Source: an uncultured Collinsella sp.
Lineage (GTDB): Bacteria; Actinomycetota; Coriobacteriia; Coriobacteriales; Coriobacteriaceae
Assembly: GCA_959020715.1 (NCBI GenBank)
Contig: CAUESV010000007.1
Coordinates: forward strand, 1 to 64,000
DNA: 64,000 nucleotides
Direction: 5' to 3'
Below the pieces are notes generated by a model. The model was not told where the DNA came from, did no database searches, and was given only the letters and a program-made list of their open reading frames with translations. Position numbers and translations under genes: made by a program. The stretch's first letter is position 1, and each line of letters begins with the position of its first letter. Positions 7,885 through 15,979 of this stretch are shown piece after piece.

Positions 7885-8541
7885 ATGGGCTTCGGGGCAA
7901 ATATTCGTAAACTCCGCACCATGGAACATCTTGGTCAGGCGCAACTTGCAGAGATGTTGGGGGTATCTAAAGAGACCGTTTGTCGTTGGGAAAAAAGTCG
8001 GTATGCCCCCCGTGAGCGCCATATTGAAAAGTTACAAGCGCTCTTCGGTTGCACCCGCGATGAACTTGTTGGCGAGGAAAACGGTTTGGCCGTAAAGCTC
8101 GCAAATAAAAGAATCGTCACCGACGAAGACCCTGCTATCCACGAAATGGAGGGCGCATTTCCCGTCATCGATATCGAATCGCAAAAGCGCCGCATCACGC
8201 ACAGCCAACAAAATGCTTGCGCGCCTGTAGACGTAGCCAAGCGTCACCCACATAGCGTTTTCGTTAAAATCAAAGGTGACGAAATGTCCCGCATTTACCC
8301 TCCCGGCAGCTTACTACTTGTCGATACCACCGCAAAGCCTTGGAACGGCTGTGCTGTATTGGCGCTCGCAGACGGTAAAACACCGGTAATTAGGCGATTT
8401 GCAGAAGGAAACGACATGATTGTGCTGTCGTCCCATTCATATGCAACAGCAAGTCCGGATCTGATGTTTAACAAACGGAGGATTAGAATCATAGGAGTCG
8501 TCGTTTGGTATCAAGCGAGCCACGATCACACGCTTAATTAA
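7885..8541 (+). CDS. XRE-type regulator with S24 (LexA-like) domain lacking catalytic residues
   Basis: 218 residues. The N-terminal helix-turn-helix (GANIRKLRTMEHLGQAQLAEMLGVSKETVCRWEKSRY, about residues 3-40) binds DNA. The C-terminal half has the S24 peptidase fold signature of LexA/CI repressors (VKIKGDEM, PPGSLLLVD, GCAVLALADGKTPVIRRF). The catalytic Ser of the GDSM motif is Glu at about residue 133, and the catalytic Lys position is Arg (170/171), so self-cleavage is unlikely and the domain probably serves dimerisation or ligand sensing. ATG 7885 is chosen because the HTH starts there and GAGAGGA precedes it; an upstream ATG at 7852 would overlap the deiminase. The 2-base gap suggests one transcript with the deiminase and control of the arginine genes. 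Confidence 0.87.
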   Translation: MGFGANIRKLRTMEHLGQAQLAEMLGVSKETVCRWEKSRYAPRERHIEKLQALFGCTRDELVGEENGLAVKLANKRIVTDEDPAIHEMEGAFPVIDIESQKRRITHSQQNACAPVDVAKRHPHSVFVKIKGDEMSRIYPPGSLLLVDTTAKPWNGCAVLALADGKTPVIRRFAEGNDMIVLSSHSYATASPDLMFNKRRIRIIGVVVWYQASHDHTLN

Positions 8542-8602
8542 ATCGACTTTCCCAAAAACGACCCTACCGCACAGACAGCTCAAAGCCCCAGCCCAAAATG
8601 AA

Positions 8603-9178
8603 CTACTTTTTGGACGCTTTGCGCTCGTCGCGGATGCGGGCGCGGTCCATGGCCGCCTCGGCAGCCGAGAAGCGGCAACCACAGTAGTTCTGCCGATACA
8701 TGCCCAGCTCGCGCGAACGGCGTGTCGCCTCGGGGTAATACGGACGAAAATCGCGAATCACCGGAGTGAGACCGCGGGCGGCAGCCAGACGCTCCAACAC
8801 ATCATTGCAGGTTTCGAACAACTGATACGGCGAGACGGCGAGCGTCGTACCCACAAACTCAAACCCACATTCCCGGGCCACACGGCACGCCTCGGCCAAG
8901 CGCAGGGCATAGCACGCACGACAGCGACGGGGTCGATCGGCGCCAAGCGAGGCCACGCCGGCCTCCCAGCGCTCGCGGTCCTCGCCTGCCTCGATAAGCT
9001 CGATGTCGCCATCGGCACACCACCGGCGCAGCTCGTCCAAGCGCCGCTGCCATTCATCGTGCGGCTGAATATTGGGGTTAGTCCAGCAGATCGTGGGCTC
9101 AAACCCCTCCTCGCGCAGCAGGCGGACCGGCTCAAGCGAGCACGGCGCACAGCACGCATGCAGCAGCAGCGGCTTCAT
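8603..9178 (-). CDS. queH: Epoxyqueuosine reductase QueH
   Basis: It reduces epoxyqueuosine in tRNA to queuosine, the last step after QueA, in organisms that lack the cobalamin-dependent QueG. The 191-residue protein carries the family cysteines: HACCAPC at residues 8-14, RRCRACYALRL mid-protein, and NYCGC near the C terminus. These ligate an iron-sulfur cluster and a second metal in characterised QueH. ATG 9178 is preferred because AGAGGAG lies 6 bases upstream; ATG 9184 would directly abut that site. It follows the DUF3267 membrane protein gene by 37 bases and converges on the HTH gene. Confidence 0.93.
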   Translation of the reverse strand: MKPLLLHACCAPCSLEPVRLLREEGFEPTICWTNPNIQPHDEWQRRLDELRRWCADGDIELIEAGEDRERWEAGVASLGADRPRRCRACYALRLAEACRVARECGFEFVGTTLAVSPYQLFETCNDVLERLAAARGLTPVIRDFRPYYPEATRRSRELGMYRQNYCGCRFSAAEAAMDRARIRDERKASKK

Positions 9179-9215
9179 GGACATCTCCTCTCCCAGAAAA
9201 ATCATCCCAAAAAGA

Positions 9216-9785
9216 CTACCTTGCGAAAAAACGCACGCCAAAGGACGTGTCCTCGCAGGCGGCAATGCGACGGTCGCGCAGGATGGTCCGCACGTAATAC
9301 CAATCGCCCACACAGCCCGACAAATGCAAGCCGGCCGCCAGGTAGCACAGCAGCGGATAGCCCGAACATGTAAACCCCAGGGCAAACGCCGCCGTCACAA
9401 TAACCGTCGGCGCCAGGCAAACCGCCATGTACCGCCGGCGCGAATACACAACGTCCTCGGCGCAGGCGTAAATCATGCAGGTTTCGAGATTTGCTCCGAA
9501 GGTCACCCGAGCACCAGCAGGCGCAAACAGCTTAAAGAACACCGCATGCACCAGCTCATGGACACCAAACGACGCCGCAGAGACGACCGCCAAGCCGACT
9601 ATCCAGCCCAAGACCGCCGTCCAGCCGCCCGCGTCAGCAGCATCCAGGTCCGCAGGCCCGCCCAGCAGCATAAACAACGGCACCAGGCACACGGCAAATG
9701 CACCAAGCACTGCCATCCCCCACACAAAGCAGGCGTGCAGAAAATCCTCGTCCTCAAACGCATGTATGTTGGAAATCTCATTCAT
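9216..9785 (-). CDS. DUF3267-type membrane protein with HExxH motif
   Basis: A 189-residue protein with about four hydrophobic segments. The motif VHELVHAVFF near residue 77 lies inside a membrane segment, and the C-terminal half has SGCVGDWYYV. This arrangement is that of DUF3267 proteins, which resemble site-2-type intramembrane zinc metalloproteases; HELVH would give two zinc ligands and a Glu base, and the Asp of GDWYY could be the third ligand. Substrate is unknown. It lies 37 bases upstream of queH and may share its transcript, though no functional link is obvious. Confidence 0.75.
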   Translation of the reverse strand: MNEISNIHAFEDEDFLHACFVWGMAVLGAFAVCLVPLFMLLGGPADLDAADAGGWTAVLGWIVGLAVVSAASFGVHELVHAVFFKLFAPAGARVTFGANLETCMIYACAEDVVYSRRRYMAVCLAPTVIVTAAFALGFTCSGYPLLCYLAAGLHLSGCVGDWYYVRTILRDRRIAACEDTSFGVRFFAR

Positions 9786-9917
9786 AGCATCTTAGGATAG
9801 CGCCCCTGCCACGCACCCGCCCGCATGTGCGATAATGTCGAATGATATGCACGAATTGACCACCGCGTCGCCAGGCCTTGCGCCCGGCCGCGCTCCCACC
9901 ATATGCGAAGGAGTCCC

Positions 9918-12068
9918 ATGGCATCCAAATACTCCATGAACGACCGTCCCAGCTGGCCGCGCCGCGCCATCGTTACCGCCGGCGAGCCTTACGGCAACAA
10001 AGGCCTGCACTTTGGCCACGTCGGCGGCGTCTTTGTCCCGGCCGACTTCTTTGCCCGCTTCCTTCGCGACCGCCTGGGCCGCGAGAACGTCATCTTCACC
10101 TCGGGCACCGACTGCTACGGCTCGCCCATCATGGAGAGCTACCGCAAGCTCAAGGAGAACGAAGGCTACGACAAGTCCATCGGCGAGTATGTCGAGTCCA
10201 ATCACTCCCGCCAGGCCGCGACCCTCAACAACTACAACATCAGCTGTGACATCTACGGCGGCTCGGGCCTTGAGCCGGCGGCCCAGATCCACAACGAGGT
10301 TACCGCCGAGATTATCGAGCGCCTGCACGAGCAGGGCACCATCTCCAAGCGCTCCACGCTGCAGTTCTACGACGCCAAGGCCGGCACATTCCTCAACGGC
10401 CGCCAGGTCATCGGCCGCTGCCCCATCCAGGGCTGCAAGTCCGAGAAGGCGTACGCCGACGAGTGCGACTTGGGTCACCAGTTTGAGCCCGAGGAGCTTA
10501 TCGCACCCAAGAGCCAGCTCACCGGCGAGGTGCCCGAGCTGCGCCCGGTCGACAACCTCTACTTCGACCTGCCGGCCTACCTCGACTTTATGAAGACCTA
10601 TACCGCCAAGCTCGCCCAGAACCCGCAGGTTCGCTCCGTGGTCTCCAAGACCATGGAGGAGTGGCTGCTGCCGGCTCAGCTCTACATCCAGAACAAGTTC
10701 CGCGAGGCCTTCGATGCCGTCGAGGACCAGCTCCCCGAGCACACCGTGCTGGAGCCCGAGGGCAACAAGAGCAGCTTTACCGTCACCTTCCCCAGCTGGA
10801 AGGAGCGCGACGACGCCCACGCGGTGCTCGCCAACGGCGGCGTGCGCTTCCGCAGCGGCAAGGCGCTCGTGCCCTTCCGCATCACCGGCAACATCGACTG
10901 GGGCGTTCCGGTGCCCGAGGTCGACGGCGTGACCGACGTCACCTGCTGGTGCTGGCCCGAGAGCCTGTGGGCGCCCATCAGCTACACTCGCACCGTGCTC
11001 GCACGCGATGCCAAGGCCGCCGGCGTGACCGAGGGCGTCGCCGCCCAGGATGCCGCCCTCATGGGCGAGCCCGCCGCCGATTCCACGCAGGTCCCCGCGC
11101 CCACCTACCAGCACAGCTCGCTCGACTGGCGCGACTGGTGGTGCTCTGACGACGCGCAGATCTACCAGTTTATCGGTCAGGACAACATCTATTTCTACTG
11201 CATCGCGCAAACCGCCATGTGGGAGGCCCTGGGTTGGGACCTTACGCAGAGCACCGTCAGCGCCTGCTACCACCTGCTCTACATGGGCAAAAAGGCCAGC
11301 TCGTCCTCGCAGACGCCTCCCCCGCCGGCAGACGACCTGCTCAACCACTACACCTGCGAGCAGATGCGCGCTCACTGGCTGTCGCTCGGCCTGTCCGAAA
11401 AGCCAGTGAGCTTTAGCCCCAAGGCATACGACACCCGCGTGACCGGCAAGGACAAGAACGGCAACGAGGTGCGCGCCTGCGACGACAAGCGCGTCATCGA
11501 TCCGGTCCTTAAGGAGAGCGCCCTTTTGACCGGCGTGTTCAACCGCCTGGCCCGCAGCTGCTTCTACGGCGTCGCCGTCAAGGAGGGCGACGAGAGCCCC
11601 TATCGCAACGGCTGCATCCCCGCCGGTACCGCCTCCGCTACCGTGGTCGAGGCCGCCCAGCAGGCAGTCCTCGCCTTTGAGCAAGCCATGTACAAGTTCG
11701 AGACGCACCGCGCGCTCGCCGTGTGCGACGACTACCTGCGTGCCGCCAACAAGCGCTGGAGCGACGCCTCTAAGGCCGCCAACAAGCTCGAGGGCGAGCC
11801 GGCAAACGCCGCAATGACGCAGGCCCTCGTCGACGCCTTTACCGAACTGCGTGTGGCGACCGTGCTCATGCACGGCATTGTGCCGGCCGGCTGCGAGCTC
11901 ATCTGCGAGTACTTTGACTTCGACCCGGTCGCCTTCTTTAGCTGGGACAACATCTTTGCCTCCACGGACGAGTTTGTGGAGAGCCTGGGCGAGAAGCCCG
12001 GCGAGCACCGCGTGAAGCCGCTGCCCCCGCGCTTCGACTTCTTTAGCAAGCACGAGAGCCAGTACTAA
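9918..12068 (+). CDS. Methionyl-tRNA synthetase-like class I aminoacyl-tRNA ligase with divergent KMSKS
   Basis: 716 residues with MetRS architecture. There is a HIGH-like GLHFGHVGGVFVPADFFARFLRD, a SGTDCYGSPI block where MetRS has GxDEHGTPI, a zinc knuckle (CPIQGCKSEKAYADECDLGH), a GNIDWGVPVP segment and a C-terminal helical anticodon-binding region. The KMSKS loop is MGKKASSSSQTPPPP at about residues 456-470: the second catalytic lysine is missing, although KMSSS-type variants exist in other class I enzymes. AAGGAG 4 bases before ATG 9918 fixes the start. It may be the main methionine ligase or a divergent homologue. A methylase gene follows after 36 bases, probably on the same transcript. 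Confidence 0.8.
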   Translation: MASKYSMNDRPSWPRRAIVTAGEPYGNKGLHFGHVGGVFVPADFFARFLRDRLGRENVIFTSGTDCYGSPIMESYRKLKENEGYDKSIGEYVESNHSRQAATLNNYNISCDIYGGSGLEPAAQIHNEVTAEIIERLHEQGTISKRSTLQFYDAKAGTFLNGRQVIGRCPIQGCKSEKAYADECDLGHQFEPEELIAPKSQLTGEVPELRPVDNLYFDLPAYLDFMKTYTAKLAQNPQVRSVVSKTMEEWLLPAQLYIQNKFREAFDAVEDQLPEHTVLEPEGNKSSFTVTFPSWKERDDAHAVLANGGVRFRSGKALVPFRITGNIDWGVPVPEVDGVTDVTCWCWPESLWAPISYTRTVLARDAKAAGVTEGVAAQDAALMGEPAADSTQVPAPTYQHSSLDWRDWWCSDDAQIYQFIGQDNIYFYCIAQTAMWEALGWDLTQSTVSACYHLLYMGKKASSSSQTPPPPADDLLNHYTCEQMRAHWLSLGLSEKPVSFSPKAYDTRVTGKDKNGNEVRACDDKRVIDPVLKESALLTGVFNRLARSCFYGVAVKEGDESPYRNGCIPAGTASATVVEAAQQAVLAFEQAMYKFETHRALAVCDDYLRAANKRWSDASKAANKLEGEPANAAMTQALVDAFTELRVATVLMHGIVPAGCELICEYFDFDPVAFFSWDNIFASTDEFVESLGEKPGEHRVKPLPPRFDFFSKHESQY

Positions 12069-12104
12069 ACACTCGACATGTAATGGAATGGGAAGGAAAG
12101 ACGG

Positions 12105-13208
12105 ATGTCCAAGCCGCGTCGTCGTAAGCAGAAAAAGCAGGTTAAGCCCGAGCTCAAGCTTAGGCAATTTGCTGCTACCGAGCTTTCTGACCAGCTTGCC
12201 GCCCAACCCTCCGCCGCCGACCTTCCGCGCTTTATGGTCGACACGGTCGCCGGCGCCTATGCGCCCGCCGATGCCGAGCTTATGATCGAGGGCTTCGGCG
12301 CCGCGGCCACACGCCCGGTCACGCTGCGCGCCAACACGCTCAAGGCAACCGCCGAGGACATCGCCGCGGCGCTCGATGCCGCCGGCATCGCCCACCGCCC
12401 CGTCGCATGGTACCCGGACGCTTCCATCCTGCCCGAGGCCCAGGTTTCCGACCTGTGGGACCTCGACATCTACCGCGACGGCAAGATCTACTTGCAAAGT
12501 CTGTCGTCCATGATGCCGCCGTTGGTCTTGGGCGCCCAGGCCGGCGAGGACATCCTGGACATGTGCGCGGCCCCCGGCGGCAAGACGACGCAGATCGCCG
12601 CCCTCACCCAGGGCCAGGCACACCTCACCGCCTGCGAGATGAGCATTCCCCGCGCCGAGAAGCTCGAAGCCAACCTCCACCGCCAAGGCGCAAAAAACGT
12701 GCCCGTCATGCGCATCGACGCACGCGAGCTCGACGAGTTCTTCCGCTTTGACCGTATCCTGCTCGACGCTCCCTGCACCGGCACGGGCACAGTCGTCAGC
12801 GGCAACGAGAAGAGCCTGCGCGGCCTCACCGAGCAGTTGCTGAGCAGGTGCGCCCGCTCGCAGCGAGCACTTCTGGACCGCGCCATGGGAGCCCTCAAAC
12901 CGGGCGGCACGCTCGTCTATTCGACTTGTTCGATCTTGCCGCAGGAAAACGAGGACGCCCTGCAAGAGGCCCTCGACAAGCACATGGACTGCGAGCTTAT
13001 CCCCCTCGATGGCACGCCGAGCGAAAGTGAGGCACGCCGCGCCCAGGAAGCTGGTGAGGAGCCGCGCATCGAGTCCAACGCCCTGACCGAAGCCATTGCC
13101 GCGGGTCAGGTATCGGCCATCGCCAACGGCCTGCCCGGCACGCTCACCATTCCGCCCAGCCGCGACTTTGAGGGCTTCTACATTGCCCTGATCCGAAAAC
13201 GCAGTTAG
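12105..13208 (+). CDS. RsmB/RsmF-family rRNA (cytosine-C5) methyltransferase
   Basis: 367 residues of the NOL1/NOP2/Sun family, which uses S-adenosylmethionine to methylate C5 of cytosine in rRNA or tRNA. Visible motifs: a basic N-terminal tail (KPRRRKQKKQ), the RxNTLK region, the SAM site DMCAAPGGKTTQIA, DAPCTGTG with the release cysteine, and the catalytic cysteine in STCSILPQENE. There is no N-terminal NusB-like domain, so RsmF-type is a better match than RsmB; the target base cannot be read from sequence. It follows the MetRS-like gene by 36 bases. A large-loop hairpin after the stop probably ends the transcript. Confidence 0.88.
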   Translation: MSKPRRRKQKKQVKPELKLRQFAATELSDQLAAQPSAADLPRFMVDTVAGAYAPADAELMIEGFGAAATRPVTLRANTLKATAEDIAAALDAAGIAHRPVAWYPDASILPEAQVSDLWDLDIYRDGKIYLQSLSSMMPPLVLGAQAGEDILDMCAAPGGKTTQIAALTQGQAHLTACEMSIPRAEKLEANLHRQGAKNVPVMRIDARELDEFFRFDRILLDAPCTGTGTVVSGNEKSLRGLTEQLLSRCARSQRALLDRAMGALKPGGTLVYSTCSILPQENEDALQEALDKHMDCELIPLDGTPSESEARRAQEAGEEPRIESNALTEAIAAGQVSAIANGLPGTLTIPPSRDFEGFYIALIRKRS

Positions 13209-13246
13209 CGCACGGATCCAAAACTCAACAAGCTATCTCCGTGCGC
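13208..13246. terminator. Hairpin between convergent genes
   Basis: GCGCACGGA (13208-13216) pairs with TCCGTGCGC (13238-13246) around a 21-base loop and is followed by GTTT on plus. It overlaps the methylase stop and the 3' end of the opposing small membrane protein gene, so it can serve both strands. Confidence 0.5.
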
Positions 13247-13403
13247 GTTTGCCCTGCTGGTCGCGATGCTGTTTAAGCATCGTGCGCTCCTTGCGTTCGG
13301 CCCTTTTGCCCTTAATGGCCGTGACCACAAAGTAGATGACCGCGGCGGCAACAATTGCGCCCACACACAGGCCAATCGAGCCAAACATTGCTGTCAATTC
13401 CAT
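13233..13403 (-). CDS. Small single-pass membrane protein (56 residues)
   Basis: This short gene is easily missed. It reads MELTAMFGSIGLCVGAIVAA and continues through one hydrophobic segment (residues about 9-29, ending VIYFVVTAI) into a strongly basic tail rich in Lys, Arg and Gln (residues 31-56). An AGAGAGG site lies about 8 bases before ATG 13403. The topology, with N terminus out and basic C terminus in, fits the positive-inside rule. No known family is recognised. It converges on the methylase gene, and its coding end forms half of the 13208-13246 hairpin. Coding support is the coherent topology and ribosome binding site only. Confidence 0.6.
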   Translation of the reverse strand: MELTAMFGSIGLCVGAIVAAAVIYFVVTAIKGKRAERKERTMLKQHRDQQGKRARR

Positions 13404-13594
13404 ACCGCGTCACCTCTCTTTTAAACGGGACTTTCAAGATAGCACCTCGATCCCCGCCACCACAGCTCCTTCACGTTCGCCGGCCCTTCGGTCTAACGAA
13501 TTGCGTGGCGGGGAAAAATCAACTCGTCAAACGATTTAGCATTCGCAATTCCGGCTGCATCGCGCCGGCCGTCATCGCATAGAATCGAGCTTCC

Positions 13595-14686
13595 ATGGAT
13601 ACCCTCAACGATCTAAATGAGCGCGTCGACGCCTTCGTCGGCACCAGCTCCTTCGACACGCCTGCCGCGGCAAACGACCAAGCCCCCATCGATGTGCCCG
13701 CCGAGGTTCACGAAGACATCGTCGCCTCGGTCGATTTCTCCGAGGTCGAGCTCGCAGACGAGTTCACCGAGCCCCAGGTAGCCGTGACCCCCAACGGACT
13801 GCTCCCCATGGAGCCGCTGCCCATCGACGGGCGTTTGCGCAAGGCGGCCCTTCGCATGCCTGACGAGATTGAGGAGGCCAGCGGCTTCACGCTCTTTGGC
13901 CGCCGCATCAAGTCGCTCATTTACACCACCGATGTCGCGGTTATCCGCAACTCCAACGCCGATGCCGTCTTTGCGGTCTACCCTTTCACGCCGCAGCCCG
14001 CCATTACGCAAGCGCTGCTGACCGTCGCCGAGTGCCCGGTCTTTGTAGGTGTGGGCGGTGGCACCACCACTGGTAAGCGCTCCGTGCAGATGGCAGCCGT
14101 CTCCGAGATGCAGGGCGCGGCGGGATGCGTGGTCAACTCCCCCGCCACCGCCGAGATGGTCGAGCACATCACCAACATCGCCGACATCCCCGTCATCGCT
14201 ACGGTCGTTCGCTGCGACGACGATGCCCACGCCAAGGTGCGCGCTGGAGCCAAGATTCTCAACATCGCCGCCGGCAAGAACACGCCCCAGGTCCTACGCG
14301 AGCTGCGCAAGCACTATCCCAACCTGCCGCTCATCGCGCCGGGCGGCAAGACGCCAGAGAGCATCCGTGAAACCATCGCCGCCGGCGCCAACGCCATCAT
14401 CTGGACGCCGCCTTCGGCCCAGCAGCTACAGACCGACATGATGCAGCGTTATCGCAAGATGAAGGAAGACGCCACACCTGTCATCTCGCACGACGATGTG
14501 CCCATTATCGACCAGGTCTCCGCCGCCGAGGTCAGCCAGGTCGAGAACATGAATCCCGACGTGCCGATTCCCGACGAAGTCATCGAGCGCGTCGCTTCGA
14601 TCCACGAGCGCGTCGAGGAGCATCGCGCCAACCGCGGCCTCAAGCCGTCACTGCACGGCTTCTTCTTCCGCGGAAAGAAACGCTAA
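13595..14686 (+). CDS. Conserved TIM-barrel-like protein (often labelled hydrolase), function unknown
   Basis: 363 residues. An acidic, poorly structured N-terminal region of about 90 residues precedes a conserved core that starts near SGFTLFGRRIKSLIYTTD. The core has VIRNSNADAVFAVYPFTPQP, VFVGVGGGTTTGKRS, GCVVNSPATAEMVEHI, DIPVIATVV, AGAKILNIAAGKNT and LPLIAPGGKTPESIRETIAAGANAIIW: regularly spaced beta strands with glycine-rich phosphate-gripping loops, as in aldolase-type TIM barrels. Related Firmicutes proteins of about 240 residues are commonly annotated just as hydrolase; I know of no established reaction. It is followed by a strong terminator and appears monocistronic. Confidence 0.75.
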   Translation: MDTLNDLNERVDAFVGTSSFDTPAAANDQAPIDVPAEVHEDIVASVDFSEVELADEFTEPQVAVTPNGLLPMEPLPIDGRLRKAALRMPDEIEEASGFTLFGRRIKSLIYTTDVAVIRNSNADAVFAVYPFTPQPAITQALLTVAECPVFVGVGGGTTTGKRSVQMAAVSEMQGAAGCVVNSPATAEMVEHITNIADIPVIATVVRCDDDAHAKVRAGAKILNIAAGKNTPQVLRELRKHYPNLPLIAPGGKTPESIRETIAAGANAIIWTPPSAQQLQTDMMQRYRKMKEDATPVISHDDVPIIDQVSAAEVSQVENMNPDVPIPDEVIERVASIHERVEEHRANRGLKPSLHGFFFRGKKR

Positions 14687-14699
14687 CCCCCAACAGCAA

Positions 14700-14732
14700 G
14701 GCCCGCCCCACAAACGTGAGGCGGGCCGTTTT
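14700..14732 (+). terminator. Rho-independent terminator
   Basis: GGCCCGCC (14700-14707) pairs with GGCGGGCC (14720-14727), 12-base loop, then GTTTT. It ends the TIM-barrel gene and lies between convergent genes, so it may also serve the degV-type gene on minus. Confidence 0.85.
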
Positions 14733-14768
14733 CGTTTGAGCAATCATGCAGCGATGTGATGGGGCAAA

Positions 14769-15659
14769 CTAATCCACGCGCTTGTCGCCCATAAAGAAGA
14801 GCGCCACCGTACCAGGTCCGGTATGCGAGCCAATCAGAGTACCGATGTTATTGATCTCAATCTTGCCTTTAAGCTGCGGAATCTGTTCCTCGATCAGCGC
14901 CGCAACTGCTTCGGCATCCTCGCGGCACGCCGAGTGCGACATGATGCACTTACCCGAATAATCCGCACCGTCCTGCACGTGTGCCATCATGGTCTTAGCC
15001 ATCTCGGAAATCGCGCGCTTCTTAGTGCGAATCTTCTCACGTGGCGACAGCCCACCTTCGCAATCGACCGTCATAAGCGGGCAAATCTTAAGCGCCGTGC
15101 CGATGATCGCGCTCGCAGCCGAAATGCGACCGCCGCGCAGGTAGCTCGACAGATCGGTCGAGAAGAACCAGTGGTGCAGGTTGAGCTTGTGCTCCTCGAT
15201 CCAGGCAGCCGTCTCGTCGAGTGAAGCCCCGCTATCGCGCACGTCGGCGGCACATTCCGCCAGCAGGCCAAAGCCCGAAGACGCCGCCAGCGAATCGATG
15301 ACGCGCACCTTGCCGCCCTGGGGATAGCGATCGGCGAGCATCTGCGCCGCAACGCAAGCCGAGCCATACGTACCCGAAATACCCGACGACAACGTCAGGT
15401 GCAGCACGTCTTTACCCTCGGCAACAAGCGGCTCCCAAAACTCCTCGTACTCACCCACGCTCACCTGAGACGTCTTGGGCATGGCGCCCGCGGATATCTG
15501 GGCAAAAAACTCGTCCGGCGTAATCGACTGATACAGATCGTCCGTATAGACAACATCGTCGATCTCGTAATGAAAACACACGACAGGGATATTGCGCGAT
15601 TCAAAGAACTCCCGAGTTCGATCGGCGGCGGATTCACAGGTCAGGACAAAATCACTCAT
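14769..15659 (-). CDS. DegV-family fatty-acid-binding protein
   Basis: 296 residues of the DegV/FakB family, which hold a fatty acid and present it to a FakA-type kinase in the cytoplasm. Motifs: N-terminal FVLTCESAADR, PKTSQVSVGEY, the fatty-acid-carboxylate-binding LSSGISGTYGSA, GRISAASAIIG, and the C-terminal NIGTLIGSHTGPGTVALFF, which contains the conserved His and Gly. AAGGAG 6 bases upstream fixes ATG 15659; an ATG 18 bases earlier would include that site. No fakA homologue is seen here. It is divergent from fbp over a 320-bp spacer. Confidence 0.9.
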   Translation of the reverse strand: MSDFVLTCESAADRTREFFESRNIPVVCFHYEIDDVVYTDDLYQSITPDEFFAQISAGAMPKTSQVSVGEYEEFWEPLVAEGKDVLHLTLSSGISGTYGSACVAAQMLADRYPQGGKVRVIDSLAASSGFGLLAECAADVRDSGASLDETAAWIEEHKLNLHHWFFSTDLSSYLRGGRISAASAIIGTALKICPLMTVDCEGGLSPREKIRTKKRAISEMAKTMMAHVQDGADYSGKCIMSHSACREDAEAVAALIEEQIPQLKGKIEINNIGTLIGSHTGPGTVALFFMGDKRVD

Positions 15660-15979
15660 ATGAGGCTCCTTACTCATTGCTGCGCAAATTATCGCACAGT
15701 GAGCCTATATACGGTACATATGTCCACTATTTACCAAATCGAACCAATAATAGCGAACATCTTTACCACCATCGTCTCCACCGACCCCACGCATAAATAT
15801 CTGAGAAAACACCTTCTGTCGTCTCCACCCAACCGCCATATCTACCTCAACTAAATCGATTTACCAAACCGTTCGGCCAACAATTCGACCTCCCACCCCC
15901 AATCGAAACAAAAGCGGCGCATACTGATAAACGTTTGACGCTGTTTATCAGTTTTACCAACCCCATCGGAAGGTGTTTC
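15660..15979. promoter_or_regulatory. Divergent degV/fbp promoter region with palindrome
   Basis: This 320-bp AT-enriched spacer carries both divergent promoters, though I cannot assign -35/-10 boxes with confidence. The one clear element is CTGATAAAC (15924-15932) and GTTTATCAG (15943-15951), a perfect 9-bp inverted repeat around 10 bases, followed by TTTTACC and ending 28 bases before the fbp start. It could be an operator or a leader hairpin for fbp. Pyrimidine-rich sequence upstream shows no gene. Confidence 0.5.

Noticed and set aside
9792..12983. A 1063-codon open frame on minus
   Set aside because: It is antisense to the MetRS-like and methylase genes, whose motifs are clear; the translation is low-complexity Gly/Ala/His/Arg with no domain, as expected from GC-biased codon use.
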